From NCBI GenBank assembly GCA_963665915.2, contig CAXXSG010000002.1:62001-126000 (forward strand): a stretch of DNA of 64,000 bases, written 5' to 3'. The notes beneath the pieces are model-generated. The model was not told the origin of the DNA. It ran no database searches and was given only the letters and a program-made list of their open reading frames with translations. Positions 1 through 8,724 of this stretch are shown here, in pieces. This DNA is from JAFGRU01 sp963665915. Its GTDB lineage: Bacteria > Desulfobacterota > Desulfuromonadia > Desulfuromonadales > JAAYDE01. Position 1 is the first letter of the stretch; the number at the start of each line of letters is the position of its first letter. Made by a program: the position numbers and the translations under genes.

Positions 1-1
1 C

Positions 2-571
2 TGCGAGTCCGTCTTTGAGCAGGATGTCACCCTTGCCCAGCGCGTTCAGGCTCGGGATTCCGAAGTCGATCGCGAAGAGGTCGAGGTTGAGAAGGAAGTT
101 GTGCGCCTTATGGCACTCTACCAGCCGGTCGGCGTCGATCTGCGCATGCTCTGCACAGTCCTCAAAGTCAACAATGATCTTGAACGTATCGCCGATTGCG
201 CCGTCAATATTGCCGAGCGCGCCAGCCATCTCGAAGTGCAACCGCTGGCCGATGGCAACGAAGAGTTGCGCCGCATGGTGACGAGCGTGCGCGACGTGCT
301 GCGCCAAGCGGTGCAGGCCTACAGCACGGAAGATGCCGAGCTCGCGACCCGCGTCATGAAGCAGGATGCCACCGTTGACGAACTGTACGGCATCATCGTG
401 GGCGACATTGTCGCGCTCGAACGGCAGGCCCCCACCGAGTCGGCGGCCCATCTCGATCTGCTCTCCGTTGCGAAGAATCTTGAGCGAATCGCCGATCACG
501 CGACCAACATTGCCGAAGATGTGATTTTCCTTTCAACCGGCGACATTGTCCGCCACCAGGATCCGCAGTAA
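2..571 (+). CDS. phoU: PhoU-like phosphate regulator, 5' end cut by window
   Basis: The frame is open from the first bases of the window, so the start lies upstream; 189 residues are visible of a family that is usually about 220-240. Two copies of the PhoU helical signature are seen: LKVNNDLERIADCAVNIAER near visible residue 57 and VAKNLERIADHATNIAED near residue 161. In this family the E/D residues of the NxxERIxDhxxNIAE motif bind metal in a three-helix bundle. PhoU proteins modulate the Pst phosphate transporter and the PhoR/PhoB two-component system. No pst or pho partner gene lies downstream; the next gene, sucA, is 286 bases away and functionally unrelated. The gap holds no gene I can support. 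Confidence 0.93.
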   Translation, partial: CESVFEQDVTLAQRVQARDSEVDREEVEVEKEVVRLMALYQPVGVDLRMLCTVLKVNNDLERIADCAVNIAERASHLEVQPLADGNEELRRMVTSVRDVLRQAVQAYSTEDAELATRVMKQDATVDELYGIIVGDIVALERQAPTESAAHLDLLSVAKNLERIADHATNIAEDVIFLSTGDIVRHQDPQ

Positions 572-857
572 CCGCCCGCAGGCCGTCCCGCAGTACGCCG
601 GCGACGAAAAACCCGTCCACAATCCTGCTGCCAGCCCCATGGCGGTCGGATACCATCCTGCATTGCGGCCGCCAACGGATGGATGATCCCAGGGGGCGGT
701 GAGGCGTTGCGTACGGCTTCACGCTTCACTAACCCGTCGTTTTCGGCCGATTCTGTCAACAGGAAGTGGATGCATGCCGCCAGCGGGCCGGCGGTCGGCC
801 TCCAAGACGCGAACCCGATCAGCCCACAGCCCAAGGGCACTACGGCGCAGAGCTGCA

Positions 858-3758
858 ATGAGCGATTTGCCTAGCGAGTCAAACCTGGCGTATCTCGAAA
901 CGCTCCTCGACGAATACCTCCAGGATCCCGAGTCGGTTCCGGCCGAATGGCGGCGATTCTTCGAATCCAATGCCGCCGACCGCGGCCAGAGGCTACGCCC
1001 CAACAAGCCGGCCTTTCGACCACGCTCGATCTTCAATCCGCCCGGCGGCAACGGCGTGGCCGCCGCGGGCTCGAACGGCACCGACGCCGGTGTGTACCAG
1101 GATCGCGTCGACCAGTTGATCCGGGCGTACCGCGTCCGCGGGCATATGCTGGCCCAGACCGATCCGCTTCATATGCCGCGTCCGGTGGACCGCGAGCTTG
1201 ATCCGGCCCATTACGGCTTTTCGCTCGAAGACATGCGCAAGCAGTTTTCGGCCCGCACAATCTCCGGCAAGCCGGTCCGCACGCTGCACGAGATTCTTGA
1301 CCTGCTGCAGAACACCTATTGCCGCTATATCGGCGCGCAGTTCATGCACATCGACGATCTCGAAATCCGCCATTGGCTCCAGGAGCGCATGGAGGGCACC
1401 GAGAACCGCATCAAGCTCAGCCGGCGCGAGCAGCTCCGCATCCTCACGCGGCTGACCGACGCGGTGATCTTTGAAGAGTTCATCCAGAAGAAATACACCG
1501 GGGCCAAGAGCTTTTCGCTCGAAGGTGCCGAAACGCTCATCCCGCTGCTCGACCTTGCCATCGAGCAGGCCGGCGACCAGGGCATCGAAGAACTGGTTAT
1601 CGGCATGCCGCACCGTGGACGCCTCAACGTCCTTGCCAACATCGTCGGCAAGTCGCCGCGCGATATTTTCCGCGAGTTCGACGATACCGACGCCGAACGT
1701 TGGCTCGGTCGCGGTGATGTGAAATACCACAAGGGTTATCACGGCGACTGGACCCTTGCGAGCGGCAAGAACGTCCACGTCGCACTGTGCTTCAACCCCA
1801 GCCATCTCGAGTTCGTCAACCCTGTCGCGCTCGGGCGTTTGCGGGCCAAGCAGGACCGCCTCGACGACGGTCAGCCCGATCGTGCCATGGGCATCCTCAT
1901 TCACGGCGACGCTGCGTTCGCCGGCGAGGGTGTCGTGCAGGAAACGCTGAACCTTAGCGAAGTTCCCGGCTACACCACCGGCGGCACGCTGCATGTAATC
2001 GTCAACAACCAGATCGGCTTCACGACGTCGCCCGAAGAGGGGCGCTCCAGCCTGTACGCCTCGGCGATCGGCAAGATGCTCCAGATTCCGATCTTCCACG
2101 TGAACGGCGAGCACCCCGACAGCGTGGCCCAGGTCGTCAAACTGGCAATGGATTTCCGCCGCGATTTTCACCGCGACGTGATCATCGACATGTACTGCTA
2201 CCGCCGACGCGGCCACAACGAAGGTGACGAGCCGGCGTTTACGCAGCCGAAGATGTACAAGGCGATCCGCAGCCGTCCCTCCGTCCGCGAGAGCTATCTG
2301 AAACACCTCGCCAAGCTGGGCGATGTCACACCCGAGCAGGCCGACGCGATCGAATCCGAACTCAAAGAGCGGCTGGAAAACGAACTGGCCGCGTCGCGGG
2401 AGAACGGAGAATCGACGCCGCAGACGGTGCGACCCACCACGCTGACGCGTGTCTGGAGACAGTACCAGGGCGGCCCGGATTCCTCCGTGCCCGAAGTCGA
2501 TACCGGTGTCGAGGCCGATCGTCTCGGCGAACTGCTACTCGCCACGACCCAGGTGCCCGACGGCTTCACGCCGCACCGTAAGCTGAGCCGCTTTTTCAAG
2601 GGTCGTCAGGAGATGGCGGCCGGCGACAAGCCGCTCGATTGGTCCGCCGCCGAGGCCCTTGCCTTCGCGACACTGGTTACCGATGGCACGAACGTGCGTC
2701 TCAGCGGTCAGGACTGTGGTCGCGGCACGTTCACCCAACGCCACGCGGCTTTGCGCGATGCCGAGACCGGTGCTCTTCACATACCGCTGCAACATCTTTC
2801 GCCCGATCAGGCGACGTTCCAGGTACTCAACAGCCCGCTTTCCGAAGCCGGCGTACTCGGCTTTGAGTATGGCTACAGCATCGCTTACCCCGACGCCCTG
2901 GTGATGTGGGAAGCGCAGTTCGGCGATTTTGCCAACGCGGCCCAGGTCATTATCGATCAGTTCATCGCCAGTGCCGAAGACAAGTGGGGCAGTCTCAGCG
3001 GCCTGGTGATGTTGCTGCCGCACGGCTTTGAAGGGCAGGGGCCCGAGCACTCGAGTGCGCGGCTCGAACGCTTTCTCCAACTCGCCGCGGAAGATCACAT
3101 TCAGGTGGCGTATCCGTCCACGCCGGCCCAGTATTTCCACATGCTGCGCCGCCAGGTGGTGCGTCCATGGCGCAAGCCGCTGATTGTCATGACTCCGAAG
3201 AGCCTGCTACGCAACCCGGCCTGCACGTCGAGCCTCGACGAGTTCACTGCCGGCGGTTTCCAGCGCATTCTGCCCGATACGACGGTCGAGTCGGCGGGCG
3301 TGAAACGCATCCTGCTCTGCACCGGGAAGGTCTACTACGATCTCGCCGAACGCCGGAGCGAGCTCGAAGCCAACGACGTGGCGATCATCCGTTTCGAACA
3401 GCTCTATCCACTCTCGGATGAAGCGGTCAAAGCGGCGCTCGAACCCTATCCGGCGGACGCCCGCGTCATCTGGGTGCAGGAGGAGCCGGAGAACATGGGG
3501 GCCTGGCGCTACCTGCGCGTACGGTTTGGTGATAGTCTGTTCGGCAAGTGGAGTTTCTGCGGGGCTTATCGCGCCGCGTCGGGTAGCCCGGCCACTGGTT
3601 CGTCTGCCAGCCACAAGCTCGAACAGAAGCAGTTGGTGGACATCGCTTTCGGTCTCGGGCGCACGGGCCCCATCGCGACCGAGACCGCCTGTTCCGGACA
3701 TTCAAGCTGTTGCCGCGAGTGCATGCGGTGTGTGCCCGAGGCCAAACGCAGCGCCTGA
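858..3758 (+). CDS. sucA: 2-oxoglutarate dehydrogenase E1 component
   Basis: Thiamine-diphosphate-dependent decarboxylase of the TCA-cycle 2-oxoglutarate dehydrogenase complex. The 966 residues compare with about 930 in E. coli. The start ATG at 858 gives the typical N-terminus (SNLAYLETLLDEYLQDPESV, then WRRFF); the frame is open further upstream but that part is not family-like. Recognisable blocks are GMPHRGRLNVL near residue 250, GDAAFAGEGVVQETLNLS near 350 (ThDP site), NGEHPDSV near 415 and GFEGQGPEHSSARLERF near 725. The C-terminus runs past the usual end (QKQLVDIAFG) into a tail with five Cys in 14 residues. It sits 45 bases before the E2 gene, forming a sucAB operon; no E3 (lpd) is present here. 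Confidence 0.96.
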   Translation: MSDLPSESNLAYLETLLDEYLQDPESVPAEWRRFFESNAADRGQRLRPNKPAFRPRSIFNPPGGNGVAAAGSNGTDAGVYQDRVDQLIRAYRVRGHMLAQTDPLHMPRPVDRELDPAHYGFSLEDMRKQFSARTISGKPVRTLHEILDLLQNTYCRYIGAQFMHIDDLEIRHWLQERMEGTENRIKLSRREQLRILTRLTDAVIFEEFIQKKYTGAKSFSLEGAETLIPLLDLAIEQAGDQGIEELVIGMPHRGRLNVLANIVGKSPRDIFREFDDTDAERWLGRGDVKYHKGYHGDWTLASGKNVHVALCFNPSHLEFVNPVALGRLRAKQDRLDDGQPDRAMGILIHGDAAFAGEGVVQETLNLSEVPGYTTGGTLHVIVNNQIGFTTSPEEGRSSLYASAIGKMLQIPIFHVNGEHPDSVAQVVKLAMDFRRDFHRDVIIDMYCYRRRGHNEGDEPAFTQPKMYKAIRSRPSVRESYLKHLAKLGDVTPEQADAIESELKERLENELAASRENGESTPQTVRPTTLTRVWRQYQGGPDSSVPEVDTGVEADRLGELLLATTQVPDGFTPHRKLSRFFKGRQEMAAGDKPLDWSAAEALAFATLVTDGTNVRLSGQDCGRGTFTQRHAALRDAETGALHIPLQHLSPDQATFQVLNSPLSEAGVLGFEYGYSIAYPDALVMWEAQFGDFANAAQVIIDQFIASAEDKWGSLSGLVMLLPHGFEGQGPEHSSARLERFLQLAAEDHIQVAYPSTPAQYFHMLRRQVVRPWRKPLIVMTPKSLLRNPACTSSLDEFTAGGFQRILPDTTVESAGVKRILLCTGKVYYDLAERRSELEANDVAIIRFEQLYPLSDEAVKAALEPYPADARVIWVQEEPENMGAWRYLRVRFGDSLFGKWSFCGAYRAASGSPATGSSASHKLEQKQLVDIAFGLGRTGPIATETACSGHSSCCRECMRCVPEAKRSA

Positions 3759-3803
3759 ACGCATCACAATTAACACGTAAGAATTCGAGAGAGACGACCA
3801 GCG

Positions 3804-5006
3804 ATGGCGGTTCAAATTACGATTCCAGAAGCGGGCGAATCAATCAGTGAAGTCCAGGTCGGACAGTGGTACAAATCCGAAGGGGACTGGGTCGAGCAGG
3901 ACGAGGCCGTCGTCGAAGTCGAAAGCGATAAGGCCTCGATGGACCTGCCTGCGCCCGCCGCCGGCGTGCTGACCAAGATCATGATTCAAACCGGCGAGAT
4001 GGTTGAGGTTGGCCAGGCCGTCGCGGAGATCGACGAAACCGCCCAGCGGCCGGCCGGCGCGGAAGCGAAGGCGAAGGACGCCGCTCCCGCTGCTGAGGCC
4101 AACGCCGCGCCACAGCCCGCCGGCCAGTCCGGCGAAACGCGTGTCATGCCCGCTGCCCGCCGCGAACTCGCGCAGAACCAGCTTGACGCCAAAGACGTGC
4201 CCGCCAGCGGTCCCGGCGGCCGTCTGCTCAAAGAAGACGTGCAGCGCCACGTCGCGTCCGGCGGAGCGGCACAGCCCGCCGCGGCGCCGTCCGCCCCCGC
4301 GGGCGAGCGTCAGGAAGAAGTCGTGCCGATGTCGCTATTGCGCCGGCGCGTCGCCGAGCGGTTGGTCGAAGCCCAGCAAAACGCCGCTCTGCTGACAACC
4401 TTCAACGAAATCGATATGTCCACGGTGATGCAGACTCGCCGGCAGAACCAGGACGCGTTCCAGAAACGTTACGGCATCAAGCTCGGCATCATGTCGTTCT
4501 TCGTCAAAGCCACGATCGAAGCCCTCAAGGAATTTCCACAGCTCAATGCGGAAATCCGCGGCAACGACATCGTTTACCGCAACTACTTCGACATCGGCGT
4601 CGCCGTCAGTACCGAACGCGGCCTGATGGTTCCGGTCATTCGTAACGCCGAGCGGTATAGCTTCGCCGAACTCGAACGCCTGATCGCCGATTTCGCCGAG
4701 CGCGCCCGCGACAAGAAGATCGCCCCCGAAGAACTCCAGGGCGGTACGTTCACCATCAGCAACGGCGGCGTATTCGGCTCGCTGATGTCCACGCCGATCG
4801 TCAATCCGCCGCAAAGCGGCATCCTCGGCTTGCACACGATGCAGGAACGCCCGGTTGCCCGCGACGGCCAGGTCGTCATCCGCCCGATGATGTACGTAGC
4901 GCTGACGTACGATCACCGCATCGTCGACGGCCGCGAATCCGTCGGTTTTCTCAAACGCATCAAAGAATGCGTCGAGCAGCCCGCCCGCATCCTGATCGAG
5001 TCATAA
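3804..5006 (+). CDS. sucB: Dihydrolipoyllysine-residue succinyltransferase (E2)
   Basis: E2 core of the 2-oxoglutarate dehydrogenase complex, which moves the succinyl group from E1 to CoA through a swinging lipoyl arm. Domains in order: an N-terminal lipoyl domain with the lipoylated Lys in VESDKASMDL (Lys43); an Ala/Pro-rich linker; a peripheral subunit-binding domain (about residues 112-147, with ASGPGGRLLKEDV); a second Ala/Pro linker; and the CAT domain ending with TYDHRIVDG near residue 370, which holds the catalytic His and Asp. The 400-residue length is normal. It lies directly after sucA with a 45-base gap, so co-expression is expected. The complex type (2-oxoglutarate rather than pyruvate or branched-chain) is inferred from the neighbouring sucA. 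Confidence 0.95.
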   Translation: MAVQITIPEAGESISEVQVGQWYKSEGDWVEQDEAVVEVESDKASMDLPAPAAGVLTKIMIQTGEMVEVGQAVAEIDETAQRPAGAEAKAKDAAPAAEANAAPQPAGQSGETRVMPAARRELAQNQLDAKDVPASGPGGRLLKEDVQRHVASGGAAQPAAAPSAPAGERQEEVVPMSLLRRRVAERLVEAQQNAALLTTFNEIDMSTVMQTRRQNQDAFQKRYGIKLGIMSFFVKATIEALKEFPQLNAEIRGNDIVYRNYFDIGVAVSTERGLMVPVIRNAERYSFAELERLIADFAERARDKKIAPEELQGGTFTISNGGVFGSLMSTPIVNPPQSGILGLHTMQERPVARDGQVVIRPMMYVALTYDHRIVDGRESVGFLKRIKECVEQPARILIES

Positions 5007-5264
5007 CCCACCCGCGTTGCCACATCCCGAAACCGCGCACGTTCCAATAAGGACGCTCTTAGAAACATTGCGTGCGCGCTTCACGCTCTGTAGCTTCATA
5101 ACGTTCGGGTCCGCGAATCTGTCTCGCTGTCTGCGCGTGGTGCACAACAGCCTCGTCACGTGTGTCAACACGCAAAACCGCGGCGACAACGCTCGAACAT
5201 CCGGTATCCACGCAGCCTCTCACGCGAGAGGAACACGGCGACAACATCAACTGAGGAGAGGGTA

Positions 5265-5985
5265 ATGAAACGGCACGTTCTGCTTCCCGCACTGTTTGCT
5301 TTGGCTCTTGGCGTCCTGGTCGCCCCGGCGGCGACCGCCGGCACATTCGTTTACGTGGTTCACGCCCTGCCCGGCTCGGACATCGGCATGGCCCCCGCGT
5401 TGCCGCTCGACATCTCCGTCAACGCCGATTGCCGCTTGCGCAACCTGCAATTCGGTGAGGTCGTCGGCCCGCGCCGGCTGTCGCCCGGAACCTACGAACT
5501 CGACCTCTTCCATCGTTCACCGGACGGCCCGTGCATGGGCGACCTGTTCCTTTCGCAGACCGTGACGTTTGAGCCGGACACCGCCTACGCATTCGTCGTG
5601 CATCTCACCGCCGATGGCATGCCTACCGCCACGGTCTTCGAACTCGACGCCACCGGCACCGGCCCCGGCACGACGCGCATCGCGATGCACAACACCGCCG
5701 CCACCGGCCCGGTCAATTTCGAGTTTGAGCGCGGCTCGCAATCAATGACGCTGACCGGCGTCGCCAATGGCGAGGCCCAGCAGACCGAATCGCGTCCCGG
5801 CCGCTGGGATCTGACGGTCTACGACGAAGACGGCCTGCTCTACGGCCCCCGATCGCAATGTCTTCAATCCGCACACCGCGTACTTCCTCTTCGCGGTCGG
5901 CACCCCCGAGACCGGAACGTACCAGTTCATCTCATTCAGTCTCGGCGATTTGAAGAACGACTTGCTCTCCGGCACGGCGAAATAA
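5265..5985 (+). CDS. Secreted DUF4397-type protein, interrupted by a +1 frameshift
   Basis: The ATG at 5265 follows GAGGAGAGGGTA and opens a clear signal peptide (LFALALGVLVAPAATA). The mature part (FVYVVHALPGSDIG, then LSPGTYELDLF and TAYAFVVHLTADG) resembles DUF4397 beta-sandwich proteins, which have no assigned reaction. After LLYGP the original frame turns into arginine-rich nonsense. Dropping one C from the CCCCC run at 5846-5850 restores a natural C-terminus (DRNVFNPHTAYFLFAVGTPE, then TYQFISFSLGDLKNDLL) with stop TAA at 5983-5985. I therefore give the end for the restored frame; the unshifted frame would run to 6095 through a repeat. Whether this is a real mutation or a sequence error cannot be told from here. 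Confidence 0.75.
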
Positions 5986-5987
5986 CG

Positions 5988-6100
5988 GCCGCAGTTAGTC
6001 CCGAAGGGACGCAGGTAAGTAGCCCGGGGCGAAGCGTAGCGCCGCCCCGGGTGCCCAGCGGCGCAACAGGCAAAGCCCTGGAAGGGCGGAGGTAATTCAC
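5988..6100 (+). repeat. GC-rich dispersed intergenic repeat, copy 1
   Basis: The segment contains AGTCCCGAAGGGACGCAGGT, then AGTAGCCCGGGGCGAAGCG, and later CAAAGCCCTGGAAGGGCGG. It carries several short self-complementary blocks (CCCGAAGGG, GCCCTGGAAGGGC). A diverged copy in the opposite orientation lies about 70 bases downstream, so the pair forms a large inverted repeat between the DUF4397 gene and the methyltransferase end. The type resembles dispersed elements that I associate with planctomycete genomes; that association is from memory. Confidence 0.6.
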
Positions 6101-6167
6101 CGCCCCATATCTTCGCAATGGTCGGGTAACGCAAGAGAACGGCAGTCTATATGCGTGACGGCTGCGA

Positions 6168-6295
6168 CTTGTCGGGCCCCGAGCTACCTCCACCCCGCTG
6201 GGGTTTCGGTCCGCGCATCGCGTCTTGTCCCGGGGCTACGCGTTGCTTCGCCCCGGGCTACTCACCTGCCGCCCCTACGGGGCTCGAATACAAGA
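6168..6295 (-). repeat. GC-rich dispersed intergenic repeat, inverted copy 2
   Basis: Read on the minus strand this contains GAGCCCCGTAGGGGCGGCAG, then GTGAGTAGCCCGGGGCGAAG, and CCCAGCGGGGTGGAGGTAG, matching the order of blocks in copy 1 at 5988-6100. The space between the two copies (about 6101-6167) and the rest of the gap up to 6388 show no supportable gene. Confidence 0.55.
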
Positions 6296-6388
6296 TGAAG
6301 GTCGCGCCACAACGGGGACATCATCGTTCGCATTCAGTCGCGTTTGGCTTCATTCCTCAAGTTCGCATCTATGGCGGGGAGCCACGCG

Positions 6389-7279
6389 TCATATTCGTTC
6401 GCGCAGCGCGCGTATGTGCTCCGGCGTTGTGCCGCAGCAGCCGCCGACGATTTGCACACCGGCTTCAACCCACCGCGCGGCGCATGTCGCGTATTCCTCC
6501 GGCTCCACGCTTTGCGCAAAACTCCACCCCGGCGTCGGCCGCTCGTTGTTGATGTGTGCATACGCAAGCAATGGCCGGTTCGTCACCGTCCTCAGCCGCG
6601 GCAATAGCGCATCCATTCCTCGCGGCGGAATGCAATTCATCCCGATCGCCACCGGCTCGAACGCCTCCACTGCCCGCACGGCGTCTACCAGCGCGTCGCC
6701 GCCCAACAGCTCCCCGCTCTCGCGCATCACGAACGAAACGACCGCCGGTAACTTACGCCGCTGCGCAGCCCGCGCCGCCGCGGCTGCCTCGCGCGTTGTC
6801 CCCATCGTCTCGATCCACACCACATCCGGCCTCGCATCCGCCAGCCAATCCAGCATCTGCTCGGCCTCGCGTTCCAGTGTTGCCTCGTCCGGTACGAGAT
6901 CCGGCCGATAGCAATCCTCCACCGGCGAAACGCTCGCCGCGACAATTGGCGGCTCACCTTCTGTCGCGGTAGCCAATTCTGCTGCCCGTCGCGCCAACTC
7001 GACCGCCAGTCGATTCAACTCCGCCCCGCGCGCATCCAACCCCGCCGCCCGCAACGCTCGCGGATTTGTCCGAAACGTATTGGCGACCAGAATCTCCGCC
7101 CCGGCCCGCAAGTACTCTCCGTGAATCTGCTCAGCGATCCCTGGCTGCTCCAACAACGCCCGCGCCGACCACAACGGCAACCCGCAATCCACGCCGCGGC
7201 GTTCCAGTTCGGTCCCCATCCCGCCGTCCAGCAGAATGGTTCGCCCATTTTCCAGCCGCTGCGCCAAGCTTTGCCGCAT
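6389..7279 (-). CDS. Homocysteine S-methyltransferase family protein
   Basis: A 296-residue protein with the family start (ILLDGGMGTELERRG) and the zinc-thiolate ligands: a Cys in IGMNCIPPRG near residue 210 and the paired Cys in VGGCCGTTPEHI near 281. This Zn/Cys3 TIM barrel transfers a methyl group to homocysteine, as in MmuM/YbgG and the N-terminal domain of MetH. No cobalamin or folate domain is present, so the methyl donor could be S-methylmethionine or a betaine-like compound; this is not decided by the sequence. The ATG at 7279 is chosen because the residues upstream are not family-like. It is divergent from pyrC with 143 bases between the starts. Confidence 0.88.
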   Translation of the reverse strand: MRQSLAQRLENGRTILLDGGMGTELERRGVDCGLPLWSARALLEQPGIAEQIHGEYLRAGAEILVANTFRTNPRALRAAGLDARGAELNRLAVELARRAAELATATEGEPPIVAASVSPVEDCYRPDLVPDEATLEREAEQMLDWLADARPDVVWIETMGTTREAAAAARAAQRRKLPAVVSFVMRESGELLGGDALVDAVRAVEAFEPVAIGMNCIPPRGMDALLPRLRTVTNRPLLAYAHINNERPTPGWSFAQSVEPEEYATCAARWVEAGVQIVGGCCGTTPEHIRALRERI

Positions 7280-7422
7280 GCTTTCGACTCCATCACAAAC
7301 AAGCCGTACCCGAATCGTACCGGTCGCATTATGATACCGACCAATCGACGCCGGCAGACCCGCCCGATAACGCGGTTCGCCGCGCAAAACCTTGGCGCCC
7401 CGTTTCGACCACGAGTGGACTT

Positions 7423-8715
7423 ATGGCAAAAAGCACCCTAATCCGCGGCGGCCGCATCATCGACCCGTCGCAGGCAATCGACGAACAAACCGACCTGCTG
7501 ATCGTTGACGGCAAGGTTTCCACGATCGGCCACCAGGCCAACGGCGCCGCCGACGAAGTCATCGACGCCGCCGGCCTCTACGTCGTCCCCGGCCTGATCG
7601 ACATGCATGTCCACCTGCGCGAGCCTGGTTACGAGGACAAGGAAACCATCGAGACCGGCACGGCCGCAGCCGCGGCGGGCGGTTTCACCGCCGTCGCCTG
7701 CATGCCGAATACCGATCCGCCGTTGCACAGCGACGCCGAGGTCGAGTTCGTCCTGCGCCAGGCCGACCGTGTTGCCCATACGCGCGTCTATCCGATCGGT
7801 GCGCTCACCCGCGATCGCGGCGGCAAGGAACTGGCCGAGATCGGCCTGATGGTCCGTGCCGGCGCCGTCGCGTTCAGCGATGACGGTGACGCGATTCAGG
7901 ACGCCGGTATTTGCCTCAAAGCCATGAGCTACGTCGCCCAGTTCGACCGGCTCTTCATCCAGCATTGCGAAGACAATTCGCTTTCCGGCGGCTGCATGAA
8001 TTCCGGCGTCACCGCCACGCGCCTCGGTCTGCCCGGCATCTCGCCCATGGCCGAAGTCGTCATGGCCCAGCGCGATATCTCGCTCGCACGCCAGGCCGGC
8101 GTGCGTTACCACGTTGCCCACGTCAGCACCGCCGGCGCGGTCGAACTCGTCCGTCGGGCGAAGGGCCAGGCCCAGGCCGTTACGACCGAAGTTTGTCCGC
8201 ATCACCTGCTGCTGACCGACGAGCAGTGCGCCACGTACGACCCGAATTACAAGATGCATCCGCCGCTGCGCAGCCAGGCCGACTTGCAGGCCTGCCTCGA
8301 AGGCGTGCGCGACGGCACGATCGATTGCCTGGTTACCGACCACGCCCCGCATTTGAACTCCGAAAAGGAACACGGCTTCCAGAATGCCCCGTTCGGCATC
8401 GTCGGTCTCGAAACCGCGCTGCCGCTGTTCATCAAAGCCCTGATCGATTCGGAAGTGCTCGATTGGTCCGGGCTGATTCGCGCTATGTCGACCAAGCCGG
8501 CCGAACTGCTCGGCGTGTCCGGCGGTACGCTCGCCGTCGGCAGCCCGGCCGATGTCACGCTGATCGATCCTGAAATCAAATGGACCATCGACGTTAACCA
8601 GTTCCGCTCCAAGAGTTGCAACTCGCCCTTCGGCGGCTGGTCGGTTCGCGGTCGTGCTGTGATGACAATGGTTGATGGCGAAGTGAAATATCGCCGGGAT
8701 GCCGTCGCGCAATAG
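7423..8715 (+). CDS. pyrC: Dihydroorotase
   Basis: Cyclises carbamoyl-aspartate to dihydroorotate in pyrimidine synthesis. The 430-residue length and motifs are those of class I dihydroorotase: DMHVHLREPGYEDKETIETG near residue 60 (metal His pair and substrate Arg), the QHCED block near 183, HVAHVSTAGAVELV near 229 and VTDHAPHLNSEKEHGFQ near 305 with the catalytic Asp. The ATG at 7423 starts the typical KSTLIRGGRIIDP strand; the upstream frame is antisense to the methyltransferase and is not used. No pyrB is adjacent, but pyrD lies 4.7 kb downstream on the same strand. It converges with the anti-sigma gene, with only nine bases between the stops. Confidence 0.95.
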   Translation: MAKSTLIRGGRIIDPSQAIDEQTDLLIVDGKVSTIGHQANGAADEVIDAAGLYVVPGLIDMHVHLREPGYEDKETIETGTAAAAAGGFTAVACMPNTDPPLHSDAEVEFVLRQADRVAHTRVYPIGALTRDRGGKELAEIGLMVRAGAVAFSDDGDAIQDAGICLKAMSYVAQFDRLFIQHCEDNSLSGGCMNSGVTATRLGLPGISPMAEVVMAQRDISLARQAGVRYHVAHVSTAGAVELVRRAKGQAQAVTTEVCPHHLLLTDEQCATYDPNYKMHPPLRSQADLQACLEGVRDGTIDCLVTDHAPHLNSEKEHGFQNAPFGIVGLETALPLFIKALIDSEVLDWSGLIRAMSTKPAELLGVSGGTLAVGSPADVTLIDPEIKWTIDVNQFRSKSCNSPFGGWSVRGRAVMTMVDGEVKYRRDAVAQ

Positions 8716-8724
8716 TGAACTGAG

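Noticed and set aside
993..2306. 437-codon open frame on the minus strand
   Set aside because: Antisense to sucA; typical GC-rich shadow frame.
7438..8712. 424-codon open frame on the minus strand
   Set aside because: Antisense to pyrC with its well-conserved motifs.
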